Assembly (NCBI GenBank): GCA_037951165.1
Contig: JBBDHG010000051.1
Coordinates: 5,671,001 to 5,735,000 of the forward strand
Length of the DNA: 64,000 nt
Direction of reading: 5' to 3'
Origin: Lophius americanus
Lineage: Eukaryota > Chordata > Actinopteri > Lophiiformes > Lophiidae
The notes under the pieces are model-generated. The model searched no databases, had not been told where the DNA came from, and was given only the letters and a program-made list of their open reading frames with translations. The translations under genes were made by a program, and so were the position numbers. Shown here piece by piece: positions 44,101-50,710 of the stretch. Positions within the stretch are counted from its first letter, which is position 1. Every line of letters starts with the position of its first letter.

Positions 44101-47100
44101 TTCTTTACCGAAACTATTTGGAATTAGGCTGTCCATGTAAACCTTACACTGTAAGGTATGACTTACACAAACTGAATATAAAAGTGACGGTCGGAGTCAG
44201 ACACACACTCCAGCAACTGCACTGGATCATCAAGCAGTTATTACTTGTGTGTTTACACGAGCTGTCATCAGTTCTGTCAAGTAAGAAGTTGCATTGTCTA
44301 CTGGCTAGTTGCATCCCTTTGCCCCCCCAAACTGCTTTCTGTTTTCGAGGCAGTTGATGAAGAGAAAAACAGAGAACCTTTAGCCAGAACCAAAGTGCAA
44401 ATGTAACAACAAACGGCGCACAACTATTGACTGGACATTCTTGATATCTGCTATGTAGTGCACTGAAAACTCTGACGAAGCAGCACATGCCATATTCAGG
44501 TGCTGTGGGGCGGCTGTTGCTCAGGAGGTAGAGTGTTCATCAACCAATTAGAAGACTGGTGGATTGATCCTTGGACTGCTGATCTGATCTACATGTCATA
44601 GGGTCCTTGAGCATGACCCTGGAATCCCATTTGCTGCCCAGTTGCCACTGACCCTTAGCCGTGGTTCAAATACAGAGAAATAATTTTACATTATTTTTAT
44701 AGCTGTATGTGCTAAAAAAAATTATTAAGCACAGATTTCTGAGAAATGTGCTTTTTAGTGACAGGAGGCAGTAACACCGACCTAGGTTGAATATATAACT
44801 GAATCTATGCATGCATGCACAAATCATTTGAGAAATAACATGCTCGATATATCTATATATATCAATTTGGGCATACATTATCAGTTACAGACACACTGAC
44901 TATTTATTTTACAAAATGATCACAGACATAGGAAATTTCCTTATTTGTGGTAATTATGGTTGCGTTACAAAAGGTGAGTCGGTCACAACTTTAGAAAAAC
45001 AAGCACAATGGGTTCTTTCTATACTTGCTGACATATTGCAAGGTGTTAACCAAAGGAATGGCTTGTTTAAAAGCAGCTTTCATTATATGATAACAATACC
45101 ACTACCAAAAAGCACAAACCAAAAAGGTGGAACCAGTTCCTGCCCTAAAATCTAACTAGTGTGTGTACCTGCAGTAATTTCATTTGTATGTGACACTGAT
45201 TTGAAGCTTTTGTTCAAGTGTGAAATTGTAACATAAGAAAATATGCACTTGCAGCTCAACTCAAAGAAACAATGTGGCCAGCTGCAAGGAAGTCCAGCTG
45301 GAAAAGGGGCAGGACTCTGAATTCAACAGCAGAGAGGACAGCATTGCATTCTGACCTTCCATCCCAGGACTTTAGTGAGCTCAGACATTTCATGCTTCAT
45401 CCAAAACATTTTCTTTCTTGCATGGGAGGAGATTTTTGGATATTTGGACCCTTGGAGAGCTCATACCTCAGCCAGAGAATTTCACATATCCCTTTCCGTC
45501 TCTGAAGAGCTTGGAATGACAAAGTTTCCCACGTCACGACTAAACAAAGGAACTTGGACAATGGGAGAAATGTCATGGTCATACTAAGCCCATCAGAAGC
45601 AAAGTATGATGGGTCTTGTTATCATCCCAGTAGGAGCTGCTTGATCTATAAAATCTTATGGATAAGCCTAAAATCTAATCACGTGTTGCCCTCCCCCTAA
45701 GTATTAAACAGATTTCACATGACCTCCTCCAACATTCGTTGTTGGAGATAGAGAATACTGCAATGTCCGCATTTTTTCCTAAATTCTTCAGGACTTAGTC
45801 ACAACACTACCTTTCAAGTTGCTAGTGGAGAATCTTGGTTTACCCATTAATTGCGTACAAAAAAAACTGGCACACTTGAGTACATAGAAAATGATCTTTT
45901 GACGATCAATTTTCAAAACTACAGCGTTGATTTTAATATATTCTAAAGTTTTCTTCAATTCTATTTTTGCTAATATAAAGAAGTCTTTCTTCCTCTATCG
46001 CACAAAAGATTTGCTTGATACTGAATCTTAGAGGTGCACAGATTGCAATTTTCTTTTTATAAAGTCTGACCGGCCGAAACAGATTTTGGCTTATTCCAAT
46101 TTAAATTTTCTTAGCATTTTTAATAGAATAATGAGTAAACGTATTTGAAGTGCTCTTACTTTGAACGATTAGAGTGGAAGTATGGTTTGTTGGCATTGTG
46201 TATGTGTTATGACCTATTGAAATGAATAAACACTATGTCCTCCCCGTGGTGCGTTTCTTAAACCAATTGTATGTCATTTTGAAATAAAAAATAAACTTTG
46301 TGAGTTCAGACACATCAACTAATCCAGTATTCAAATTCTACTGATATTGCCTATAATAAGATTCCCAATGCACCCATTGAAGTAAGGGAAGTTGACAGTG
46401 TAAAACTCTCTCGGTGTCGTTTTTTTCTTTTTTTTCCCCTTTCATTTCATGGTTCTGTTTCGTTTTGTAATTGCCAAATTACTTGTTGATATAAAAACTA
46501 TTGGGTTGCCGCAGCATTTACAGTAAAGGTACAGACATATCTATACGTACAGCCACTGAATTTTTCAATTCAGCAGCCTCAATCCGATGGCTTGGACGTT
46601 AAACTGAAAGCAACCTGCTTAAGGGGCATTATTAAACTTAATTGTGAGCATTTCTCTGGAAAAATATGAAGGAAGCCATAAATTAGGAGAAAACTTTCAA
46701 GTGTGCAATTAGAACCTTTATGGAAAAAAATCAGATTCAAGAAATGAAAGAAAACTGACTACTTATTAATATTACTGAAAAAGAAATAAAAGGACACTAA
46801 ACTTAGAAAAACCGAGAGTGCAAGATGAAAGAGCCTCCTTTAAAAGCCACGGTAGCTGATTTAAATACACACACAAAAAAAGCTAGAAAACCCTGCCAAG
46901 CTTACGTGCAAAAAAAAACGAAAAAATTAAATAAAAATGAAGCAAATTATGGAGGACTTTTTATTTCAGACTTATGTGACTGTAGCTTAAAAAACATGCA
47001 TAGAAAAGTGATTATTACTAATCTCTCACTTACGCTATTAAAATCACTTTGATAAACTTGTTTACATTAACAACTGAACAAACAGAGAACTCACTCACTC

Positions 47101-50100
47101 ACTCTTCTGTGTCTGGCATCACAGATTTAACCCCCTGCTATTTGTCTGCTTTGCCATCTGACATGCTGTCTAGCTGAGTGCCTGACCTGCTCTGCGCTGT
47201 GTCATTAGCACTATACAAACAGTACAATATGCCATTTGGCTCTGGCAGCAAGGGTCCACTAATCTTATTACGACGATGAGAAGTTTAATTACTGCATGTC
47301 ATGGTAAACTGCAGCAACTGTACTAATGTTTGTCTGCTCTATCGTAGCCAATTAGATGGGAATACTTTCAGTCAGACTGTGCTGGGCTTAATTTTGAGGA
47401 CCAGAAATTTCATATGTAACCAACCTCTCACCAACAAACCTAACAGCGGTTTCAATTTCATAGACCCGTATCAAACTGTTAAATGGAGAATTATATCTTT
47501 AGCTCTAAAAAGAGTTAGGATAATTGTCATTATTACAAACTGACCCATTTTTTGTCAACATCCTATAGAAAAGATTAATAAATTCCTTGCGTCAACACAT
47601 CTGGAAATCATATGTTTATAAATGACTGTACAAACCGTCATAGACTCCCAACAGTTTTTTTAATCTCTTAAAACCTTCTTTTACATCAGGGTTCCAAAAG
47701 GAACTCTAAGACATACACCGCAAATGACCCAAATTAATTTAGAAAAAGCTGCTACATTAGCTCATAAGCATCGGGATGAGACCCAGAAATCATTGGATGC
47801 TGATACATAAGTCCAAAAATGTATCTCTTGGGACCAATGGATAAGCTGTTTGTCTGGAGCAGGACGTACAGAACCTACAGTAAAGAATGGCGGTGGCTCG
47901 GTGATGATCTAAGGCTGCCTTGCTTCTTCAGGTCCTGGAATCCTGCAGTGTGTACAGCATACATGTCAAACTCAAGGCCCATGGGACGGATGTGACAGGC
48001 GAGACAATTTCTAATTTCTTAAAAACTTGGTTGCCAGTGTATAGTACGAATAAAACGGATACTAAAAATCATAGAATGCACTGCAACAACTAGTATGCCG
48101 ATCAAAGCCTACTAGAGCCATCACCCCTCCCCTTCCTCTATTGATATTCGTATCAGGTCAGCGCTCACCCAGTCACTTTAAAAAACATTGGATGGCATAA
48201 AACAAGTACATTTCGAAATCACACACTACATGCAAAGTATGAATCTGCTGGTGCTGGACAGTTCCTACGCTTCATCCTACGAAACTATGCCCCAACTCTG
48301 TTTTCCAAAATACTCGCAAGCTCAGTTTGTACACATACCTGTGTGCACAGCTTTTTTTCTTTGATGAAGATGAACAAAACATCAAACAGGACCCGTGTCA
48401 AATTCACACACTTTCACTCCATCTTCAAGTGTTCCAACAGATCAGCTCCTGACCACAGTCTTTCATGAACTTGCCATGAAGACCCTTCTCTAAGAAGACA
48501 CTTTTTTGTTTACAAAATAGCGACACAGCAGCACTATGTTGTGTGACATTGACATGTGACAGTGATGTCTTACGTATACGTCAAGTTGTCAATTAGTATT
48601 ATTGTTACATGGAACAAACAGTCTACCTTCACCTCATATTCATTCATATGTCCCTTTCATCTCTGTTACTACATTCACTCTTACAGAGGTCCCCCAATGC
48701 TTCGGTTGCCCTTATGCAGAGCAAATGGATGGAATAAAGGTTCAACATGCCCACCTTGAAACAGCTATGCAGAAGGGGCTATAGAAAATCTGATGAGGGA
48801 TTTGAAGTTGTTTGTAATAGGATGCAGGTGGGAGGCATGAGGCCTTTAACCATCAGGAATGATATGACATTCCTAGGAACGCTGTCAGATGCATAATTAC
48901 GTCCGCCATGGGAGGAGGTTATGTTTACCCTCGTGTGAATTTATTTGTTTGTGAGCACGATTAGGAAAAGATTACAGGACGGATCTACATGAAATTGTAT
49001 CCAGAGGTAGGTTTTCGCCGTTCCTAAAGGTGATTATATATTGGTGACGTTACGTATATCGCTGCATTTTAAATAAAATAAAATAAAATTATAAGCCTTG
49101 AAGTATGGATGTCACAATGTGGGTATTGCTGCCTTTATTGTTTTGATTCCTTTGAGGGTGGAGCTGGGGACTCAGTGGACTGAACAGAGATGCTGAAGTG
49201 GAAGGCGCAGGAGACGACTAGCTAGCAATAAATCAGACACTAATGGAGGAATCTGCATGGATTATTTCTAAACCTAGGGTGCTGTTGTGCGTCTTGCTGG
49301 AGGTTTCAACTTTCTGAGTGCTTTTTTTATTTGTGTTTTTGAAAAACACTATAATAATCAAAAAACACTTGCAGATATTAAAGTTGTGTTGAACTATCTA
49401 AGTAGTTCTAGTGTGATTTGGTTACTGCAAACTGATAAATGACTAATACTTCAGAAGTTTTTCTTCTAGATATTTTGGTGGGTTTGTTTGCAACAGGTAC
49501 ACATCAGCAGCTGATAAGGAGCAGATTTAACTTACTCAATCATAATATAAAAATAAATTATGTAAGATACTCGTCAAATATTGCGTTTTAGTTCATAAAT
49601 GAGCCCAAGTCCTACATCAGTAGATTGTTAAATATTTAAATATTACGGTCTGTAATTAACATAATCTCAACATTATGCATGAACACAGCACTCATAAATA
49701 TGTGTTGTTAACGACGGCCTTTACATTGTAGATACTTTTATGTACTTCAACAAGTAATATTGTTAACAGTACCCTTAAATTACACTGGAACGCAGCATGG
49801 CGAGCACGGAAAACAAGGATTATTTTGGTTTTTCATCCTACTAATAGCACCCAAAAATGCCGGGACACCAAACTATTTTCAATATGCGTAAGTGACACTG
49901 GAGGATAAAGCAAAGCGTCATTAAGTGACCAGTTTTATAGATGATGTTTGATTTCAGATTACTACAGAGTAGTAGTTAACCCCTGTGCTAAAGTTAAACG
50001 CTGCGTAATTTACGTTATTCCACAGCGGTTCGACACTTTGCTTGGCTTTGCTAGCATGAAAACAAAAGTCAGCGGTTCGACAAGTTGATGTTGGAGTTTG

Positions 50101-50214
50101 GTAAGCGTTACAGGAAACCTGGAGAACCGGAAATATTCATAAATTAGACAAAAACCTACCCATCATGCCTTCTTTCCCGTTTAATTCACCAGCCGCTGCG
50201 ACTCCGTCTGACAT
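4228..50214 (-). CDS. sept7: septin 7 gene, 14 coding exons (whole-gene span)
   Basis: Septin 7 is a filament-forming GTP-binding protein. It assembles with SEPT2-, SEPT6- and SEPT9-group subunits into palindromic hexamers or octamers that act at the cortex, the cytokinetic furrow and cilia (family knowledge). Fourteen exons on the minus strand join in frame with GT-AG boundaries and total 1347 nt (448 residues). Visible elements: a basic stretch around residues 45-51 (RKSVKRG), the P-loop GESGLGKS (60-67), DTPGFG (116-121), the G4 motif AKAD (197-200), the septin-type GRQYPWGV (267-274), and a charged coiled-coil tail (about 344-437) ending in a lysine-rich KNKKKKIF. The length is close to the roughly 437 residues I recall for mammalian septin 7. 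Exons 2-14 match septin 7 as I know it almost residue for residue, so identity is secure. Only exon 1 and the exon 2 acceptor are uncertain. The a/b paralogue is not resolved. Confidence 0.95.
4862..5007 (-). CDS. sept7: septin 7 exon 13 (coiled coil)
   Basis: 146 nt coding residues 389-436 plus two bases: [20 protein letters not shown], then [20 protein letters not shown] and EQQKLDAS. Acceptor CCTCCAG, donor GTAGAT. The frame continues into the intron as AGG TAG, so retention of the last intron would end the protein directly after DASR. Confidence 0.96.
5107..5242 (-). CDS. sept7: septin 7 exon 12 (coiled coil start)
   Basis: 136 nt coding residues 343-388: [20 protein letters not shown], then [20 protein letters not shown] and DSEAE. 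The charged heptad-like pattern begins the C-terminal coiled coil by which septin 7 pairs with SEPT6-group partners. Acceptor TTGCAG, donor GTGAAC. Confidence 0.97.
5895..6363 (-). mobile_element. internally deleted Tc1-like transposon
   Basis: Outer ends are an inverted pair: ATTATGATCACC near 5902 and GGTTAGAATGTTATGGCTGAT near 6337-6357. The interior resembles, in reverse, the N-terminal coding part of a common fish Tc1-like transposase. Most of the catalytic part is missing and the frame is broken. It sits in septin 7 intron 11. Confidence 0.75.
6843..7010. mobile_element. partial MITE, TAGGTGG/TTACATG family
   Basis: Begins TAGGTGGGTTAACA and shares AGAATTGG, a CACATAAACACCCC-like segment and a CATTCCGATT stretch, in the same order as the fuller copy at 16.85-17.5 kb. 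It lacks a clear second end. Confidence 0.6.
7371..8142. other. septin 7 intron 11, no gene seen
   Basis: Non-coding. Just before it, at 7325-7365, a fragment reading AGCTCCCCTTGTGAGTAAAA matches the tandem-unit dispersed repeat found at 18.8, 40.8, 56.8 and 62.3 kb. Confidence 0.5.
8143..8163 (-). CDS. sept7: septin 7 exon 11, 21-nt cassette microexon
   Basis: The intron sequence shows TTTTTAG at 8170-8164, then 21 nt, then a strong GTAAGT donor. Spliced in, it gives K-PETDAG-M between LTK and SPLAQ and adds seven residues. Skipped, exon 10 joins exon 12 in frame as LTK-SPLAQ, which is the form I remember for canonical septin 7. Symmetric phase and clean splice sites suggest an alternatively spliced cassette at the junction of the G domain and the coiled coil. 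This is inference until transcripts are checked. Confidence 0.75.
8549..8674 (-). CDS. sept7: septin 7 exon 10
   Basis: 126 nt coding residues 294-336: [20 protein letters not shown], then [20 protein letters not shown] and T plus two bases of Lys. It ends the globular G domain. Acceptor TTCTAG, donor GTAAGT. The phase allows joining either to the microexon at 8143-8163 or directly to exon 12. Confidence 0.97.
8675..10147. other. septin 7 intron 9, no gene seen
   Basis: AT-rich non-coding sequence between exons 9 and 10. Open frames are short and lack splice-consistent conservation that I recognise. Confidence 0.5.
10148..10199 (-). CDS. sept7: septin 7 exon 9
   Basis: A short 52-nt exon coding [17 protein letters not shown] and two bases of the next Arg (residues 277-294). 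This is part of the septin unique element. Acceptor TTACAG, donor GTGAGC. Confidence 0.96.
10828..10925 (-). repeat. SINE/LINE 3' tail with (ATT)n
   Basis: An (ATA)n run followed by TACATTTAATTTATAATGCA and CAAATCTCAAAGTGCTA. The same string, with few changes, recurs at 34.47-34.57 kb. In reverse this resembles the tail of common fish SINEs, which ends in (ATT)n. Confidence 0.75.
10926..13424. other. septin 7 intron 8, mostly unexplained
   Basis: An open stretch on both strands at 11039-11405 has no domain or homology I recognise. A short TA run lies near 12970-12992. Otherwise I see nothing. Confidence 0.45.
13425..13480. repeat. (GA)n microsatellite, CT-rich on the transcript strand
   Basis: Interrupted GA dinucleotide run about 60-115 nt inside septin 7 intron 8 from the exon 8 donor. 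Confidence 0.95.
13542..13638 (-). CDS. sept7: septin 7 exon 8
   Basis: 97 nt coding residues 245-276 plus one base: [20 protein letters not shown], then [12 protein letters not shown]. The GRxYPWG stretch marks entry into the septin-specific C-terminal part of the G domain. Acceptor CTGCAG, donor GTGAGA. A long CT tract on the transcript strand lies about 60 nt beyond the donor. Confidence 0.97.
13760..13852 (-). CDS. sept7: septin 7 exon 7
   Basis: 93 nt, exactly 31 codons (residues 214-244): [20 protein letters not shown], then [11 protein letters not shown]. Acceptor TGCAG, donor GTCAGT. The acidic-then-basic loop shows more substitutions from the mammalian form I recall (EMRMVR in place of NKLVK) than neighbouring exons do. 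Confidence 0.96.
13853..15237. other. septin 7 intron 6, no gene seen
   Basis: No exon, RNA gene or named repeat recognised. Confidence 0.5.
15238..15355 (-). CDS. sept7: septin 7 exon 6 (G4 motif)
   Basis: 118 nt coding residues 174-213: [20 protein letters not shown], then [23 protein letters not shown] is the G4 motif giving guanine specificity. The acceptor CCCCAG and donor GTGTGT are both canonical and the exon ends in phase 0. Confidence 0.97.
16591..16626. repeat. (GT)n microsatellite
   Basis: Near-pure GT run with one TTT interruption in septin 7 intron 5. Confidence 0.95.
16855..17512. mobile_element. MITE copy A, TAGGTGG/TTACATGG ends
   Basis: About 650 bp with terminal inverted repeats: left end GTGGGCTTACATGGACAGCC, right end reading GTGGTTTTACATGGGACA on the other strand. 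No transposase. Internal blocks (CTTTCGGAAAGCC, TGCATGTAAACGCTGTATCGG, GATCACAAGTCATGTAAACAGG) recur in inverted order at 43.5-44.15 kb. It looks like a non-autonomous DNA transposon. I do not know its superfamily. Confidence 0.8.
17762..17896 (-). CDS. sept7: septin 7 exon 5
   Basis: 135 nt coding residues 129-174. It begins with [20 protein letters not shown] and continues [20 protein letters not shown] to APSGHG. Acceptor CCTCAG, donor GTAGGT. It is only 104 bp from exon 4, so the two are probably spliced as a tight pair. Confidence 0.97.
18001..18101 (-). CDS. sept7: septin 7 exon 4 (G3 / switch II)
   Basis: 101 nt coding residues 96-128 plus two bases: [20 protein letters not shown] followed by [17 protein letters not shown] is the G3 motif that contacts the gamma-phosphate region. 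The acceptor is TTGCAG and the donor GTGAGT. Met and Lys replace residues I remember as Lys and Gln in mammals, both outside the nucleotide-contact motifs. Confidence 0.97.
18790..19205. repeat. dispersed repeat with tandem units (AGTGAGTAAAATATGA family)
   Basis: Two to three degenerate units, each reading roughly AGCTCC-GTGAGTAAAATATGA-(A)GATAGATC-CTTGAGT-(C)ATTCATATG. It ends with a CCAGTTCTTCTTC block followed by ATCCATGAAATGGATTTT. The same architecture occurs at 40.8, 56.8 and 62.3 kb. Confidence 0.75.
19206..21224. other. septin 7 intron 3, no gene seen
   Basis: No exon or RNA gene recognised. The stretch near 20.6-20.8 kb (CACCTCCACCAAGGCC) resembles the edge of a common fish repeat. 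Confidence 0.4.
21225..21420 (-). mobile_element. Tc1-like transposon fragment, same family as 5.9-6.36 kb
   Basis: In reverse it encodes a broken N-terminal transposase region. The plus strand reads TCAGAACCAGCATTAACTTT, then GACCCTGTCGCCGGTTCATC and GACCACTTGGTACTAACC. It shares the GACCACTTGG-type segment and the following AACACC...GCAGTTCTG order with the 5.9-kb copy. Confidence 0.75.
21600..23250. other. septin 7 intron 3, no gene seen
   Basis: Mixed-complexity non-coding sequence. 22.85-23.17 kb is less AT-rich than its surroundings but has no recognised content. Confidence 0.4.
23252..23336. mobile_element. short Tc1-derived MITE (about 85 bp)
   Basis: Left end CAGTACCAGTCAAATGTTTT and right end ATTTTTGACTGGTAATAT are inverted repeats enclosing about 40 bp. 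The end sequence resembles a widespread fish Tc1-like terminus. It is an extreme internal deletion derivative. Confidence 0.8.
24837..24862. repeat. poly(A) run
   Basis: Uninterrupted A homopolymer of about 25 bases. No clear retroposon in front of it. Confidence 0.9.
25835..26235 (-). mobile_element. RTE/Rex3-like LINE, reverse transcriptase C-terminal end
   Basis: Translated in reverse it gives the end of a fish non-LTR ORF2: [20 protein letters not shown], then [20 protein letters not shown] and a Pro-rich end. Further upstream parts lie in shifted frames towards 26.2 kb. It is 5'-truncated and broken, in septin 7 intron 3. Confidence 0.8.
27521..27627 (-). CDS. sept7: septin 7 exon 3 (P-loop)
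   Basis: 107 nt coding residues 60-95. It completes GESGLGKS, the Walker A / G1 motif that binds the GTP phosphates, and continues with [20 protein letters not shown] through the switch I region to KKTVQ. The acceptor is CTTCCAG at 27630-27628 and the donor GTACAT begins at 27520. The exon is isolated between introns of about 11.9 and 9.4 kb. Confidence 0.97.
27628..31690. other. septin 7 intron 2, largely unexplained
   Basis: No exon recognised. Contains perfect hairpins at 30380-30422 (15-bp arms) and 31209-31239 (10-bp arms TTGGGCACCA). Confidence 0.45.
31700..32640 (-). mobile_element. degenerate Tc1-like transposon
   Basis: Read in reverse, the C-terminal end gives [20 protein letters not shown], a clear relative of the Tc1 SPDLNPIE-LW-LK block that holds the last catalytic acidic residue. 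Towards 32.6 kb the sequence corresponds to the N-terminal helix-turn-helix region (plus-strand GCATGAACACTGACATTTAC, then TGACCTCTTTAAAAAG). Many stops and gaps make it inactive. Confidence 0.8.
33270..33600. mobile_element. MITE copy C, partial
   Basis: Shares GATACACCGTTTACATGC, CTTTCCGATTG, TTTGCAACGGAATAAA and GTTTATATGGAGCA in the same order and orientation as the copy at 43.5-44.15 kb. It ends GTGTAAATCCACCTA, the family's terminal sequence. Confidence 0.7.
33968..34190 (+). mobile_element. tRNA-derived SINE, complete-looking
   Basis: Head with a tRNA-like A box (TTGGCTCAGGAGG) and a B-box relative (GGTGGTTTAATCC). A middle region follows (GTCCTCGAGCAAGATGTTGAA), then an (ATT)n tail. 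Two other copies lie at 37.9 and 44.5 kb. Confidence 0.75.
34470..34570 (-). repeat. SINE/LINE 3' tail with (ATT)n
   Basis: (ATA)n then TACATTTAATTTATAACGCA and CAAATCTCAAAGTGCTA, nearly identical to 10.83-10.92 kb. Confidence 0.8.
35690..36175 (+). mobile_element. degenerate Tc1-like transposon
   Basis: Plus-strand fragments in changing frames: [35 protein letters not shown] and [20 protein letters not shown]. The last is the characteristic GSVMVWGGI block of Tc1-like transposases. Parts are deleted between the blocks. An open frame on the opposite strand is only its shadow. Confidence 0.85.
36180..37910. other. septin 7 intron 2, no gene seen
   Basis: AT-rich. No exon or recognisable family. 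Confidence 0.45.
37915..38060 (+). mobile_element. tRNA-derived SINE fragment
   Basis: Carries a near-perfect RNA polymerase III B box (GGTTCGATCCC) and the following ACAAAGTGTCCATGAGCAAG segment shared with the SINEs at 34.0 and 44.5 kb. The head is degraded. Confidence 0.7.
38265..38505. mobile_element. Tc1-like transposon end remnant
   Basis: CAGGGTGCCAATACTTACG at the left and GACGCCAATAATTCTGGAG at the right resemble the termini and subterminal sequence of fish Tc1-like elements. No transposase remains. Confidence 0.5.
39572..39694 (-). CDS. sept7: septin 7 exon 2
   Basis: Encodes residues 19-60, including the conserved stretch [20 protein letters not shown], the basic KRG and FEFTLMVVG leading into the P-loop. 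The donor GTGAGT at 39571-39566 leaves one base of the first P-loop glycine codon. The acceptor is ambiguous. A CAGCAG pair gives starts at 39694 or 39697 in the phase exon 1 needs. A better-looking pyrimidine-rich acceptor at 39674 is in phase 0 and would need a different first exon. The conserved part downstream of 39674 is certain. Confidence 0.88.
39901..40080. repeat. dispersed repeat shared with 59.15-59.29 kb
   Basis: Both contain a block reading CCAAAAT(T/G)TAATCAT, then GGATATGCC-A-AACTTACC, then GGGTAAATTCCAT (with variants), and end in AACAAACA-type sequence. The class is unknown. Confidence 0.6.
40800..41060. repeat. dispersed repeat, AGTGAGTAAAATATGA family
   Basis: One full unit (AAGTAAAATATGAACAATTA, then CAGATCTCCTTGAGTCAATG) plus the terminal ATCAACCCAGTTCTTC block, as at 18.8-19.2 kb. 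Confidence 0.75.
41143..41186. repeat. (GTAT)n tetranucleotide microsatellite
   Basis: About eleven perfect tetranucleotide repeats in septin 7 intron 1. Confidence 0.97.
41190..43510. other. septin 7 intron 1, no gene seen
   Basis: No exon, RNA gene or named repeat recognised beyond a short ATT/AAT run near 41620-41645. Confidence 0.45.
43515..44150. mobile_element. MITE copy B, inverted relative to copy A
   Basis: Starts TAGGTGGTTTTACATGGGAC and ends GGCTGTCCATGTAAACCTTA, the mirror order of 16.855-17.512 kb. Shared internal blocks include GATCTTTTCCGACC/ACATG and TTTTCCGATACAGCGTTTAC. No coding capacity. Confidence 0.8.
44505..44700 (+). mobile_element. tRNA-derived SINE
   Basis: Head with GTTGCTCAGGAGGTAGAGTG (A-box region) and GGTGGATTGATCC (degenerate B box), then ACATGTCATAGGGTCCTTGA and a CCATTTGCTGCCCAGTTGCC segment typical of the middle of a fish SINE. 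The tail is AT-rich. Confidence 0.8.
44701..47739. other. septin 7 intron 1, no gene seen
   Basis: AT-rich sequence without recognised exons or repeat families. Confidence 0.45.
47740..47965 (+). mobile_element. Tc1-like transposase fragment
   Basis: A plus-strand segment translates to [13 protein letters not shown], a stop, then [12 protein letters not shown]. This aligns by eye with the KHGGGSVMVWGCF block of Tc1-like transposases. It is truncated at both sides. Confidence 0.75.
48890..49060. repeat. common fish dispersed repeat fragment
   Basis: GGAGGAGGTTATGTTTACCC, then TTTATTTGTTTGTGAGCACG and a GATTA-(C)AGGACGGATCTACATGAAA segment. I recognise this as a widespread teleost repeat. Class not certain. 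Confidence 0.55.
50160..50214 (-). CDS. sept7: septin 7 exon 1 (start codon exon)
   Basis: 55 nt encoding [18 protein letters not shown] plus one base. The ATG at 50214-50212 is preceded by an in-frame stop, so it is the first possible start here. The exon ends at a good donor (GTAGGT) in phase 1. The septin 7 N-terminus varies between isoforms and species, so homology does not prove this exon. It is supported by the upstream promoter-like sequence, the acidic/Ala-rich start, and a phase that fits an acceptor of exon 2. An alternative first exon elsewhere is possible. Confidence 0.6.
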
Positions 50215-50345
50215 TCCCTCTCAAAAATGAACACAACTCTGTAAACTATCGGCAGTCGTACCCGAGAGGATACGCATGTTATTGGACGTAACGAAAGGGG
50301 GTTTACGCAAAAAACGTTGACGTACAAAGCGTAAGTTCTACTTGG
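50215..50345 (-). promoter_or_regulatory. putative septin 7 promoter / 5' UTR
   Basis: This stretch lies directly upstream of the proposed start codon and carries more CG dinucleotides than its surroundings. On the transcript strand it holds a CRE-like TGACGT core (plus-strand 50318-50323) and, nearer the gene, TTACGTCCAAT (50281-50291), which combines a CRE half-site with a CCAAT box. I see no TATA box. An in-frame TGA at 50221-50223, three codons before the ATG, closes the frame upstream. The transcription start is not determinable from sequence alone. Confidence 0.45.
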
Positions 50346-50514
50346 ACACCGACTCAGACCTCGAACAGTTTTTTATTTGAAATGCTGGTAATAATAATAA
50401 TAATAATACAGAGTGTTTCTGTCGGTGTTTATTTTAGTGAATGATGTTGATAATATAAACATTTAAAAAACGCACCAAAATGGTGGCTGAACAAATGACA
50501 ATCAATGTTTATAA

Positions 50515-50710
50515 TCATGAACTTTATTTATAGCACATTTATCACACATTTCAAAAGAGACTTACAAATATAGTGTTGGTAAAATCATAATGTTGTACAA
50601 TATAATTAATAAGTGTTTCATAGAACAAAAATAAATTTTAAGTAAGACAAAAAAAAGATAAAAGTATTACCCATATACTAAAACAATTAAAATGAAAGAT
50701 TCGAGGTTAA
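50515..50710. repeat. dispersed repeat upstream of septin 7
   Basis: AACTTTATTTATAGCACATT followed by CACACATTTCAAAAGAGACT resembles a widespread fish repeat that begins at 'tttatttatatagcac'. It lies about 300 bp beyond the proposed promoter. Confidence 0.55.

Noticed and set aside
44507..44580. tRNA gene
   Set aside because: A- and B-box-like sequences are present, but no cloverleaf with paired acceptor stem can be drawn, and the downstream sequence is SINE body.
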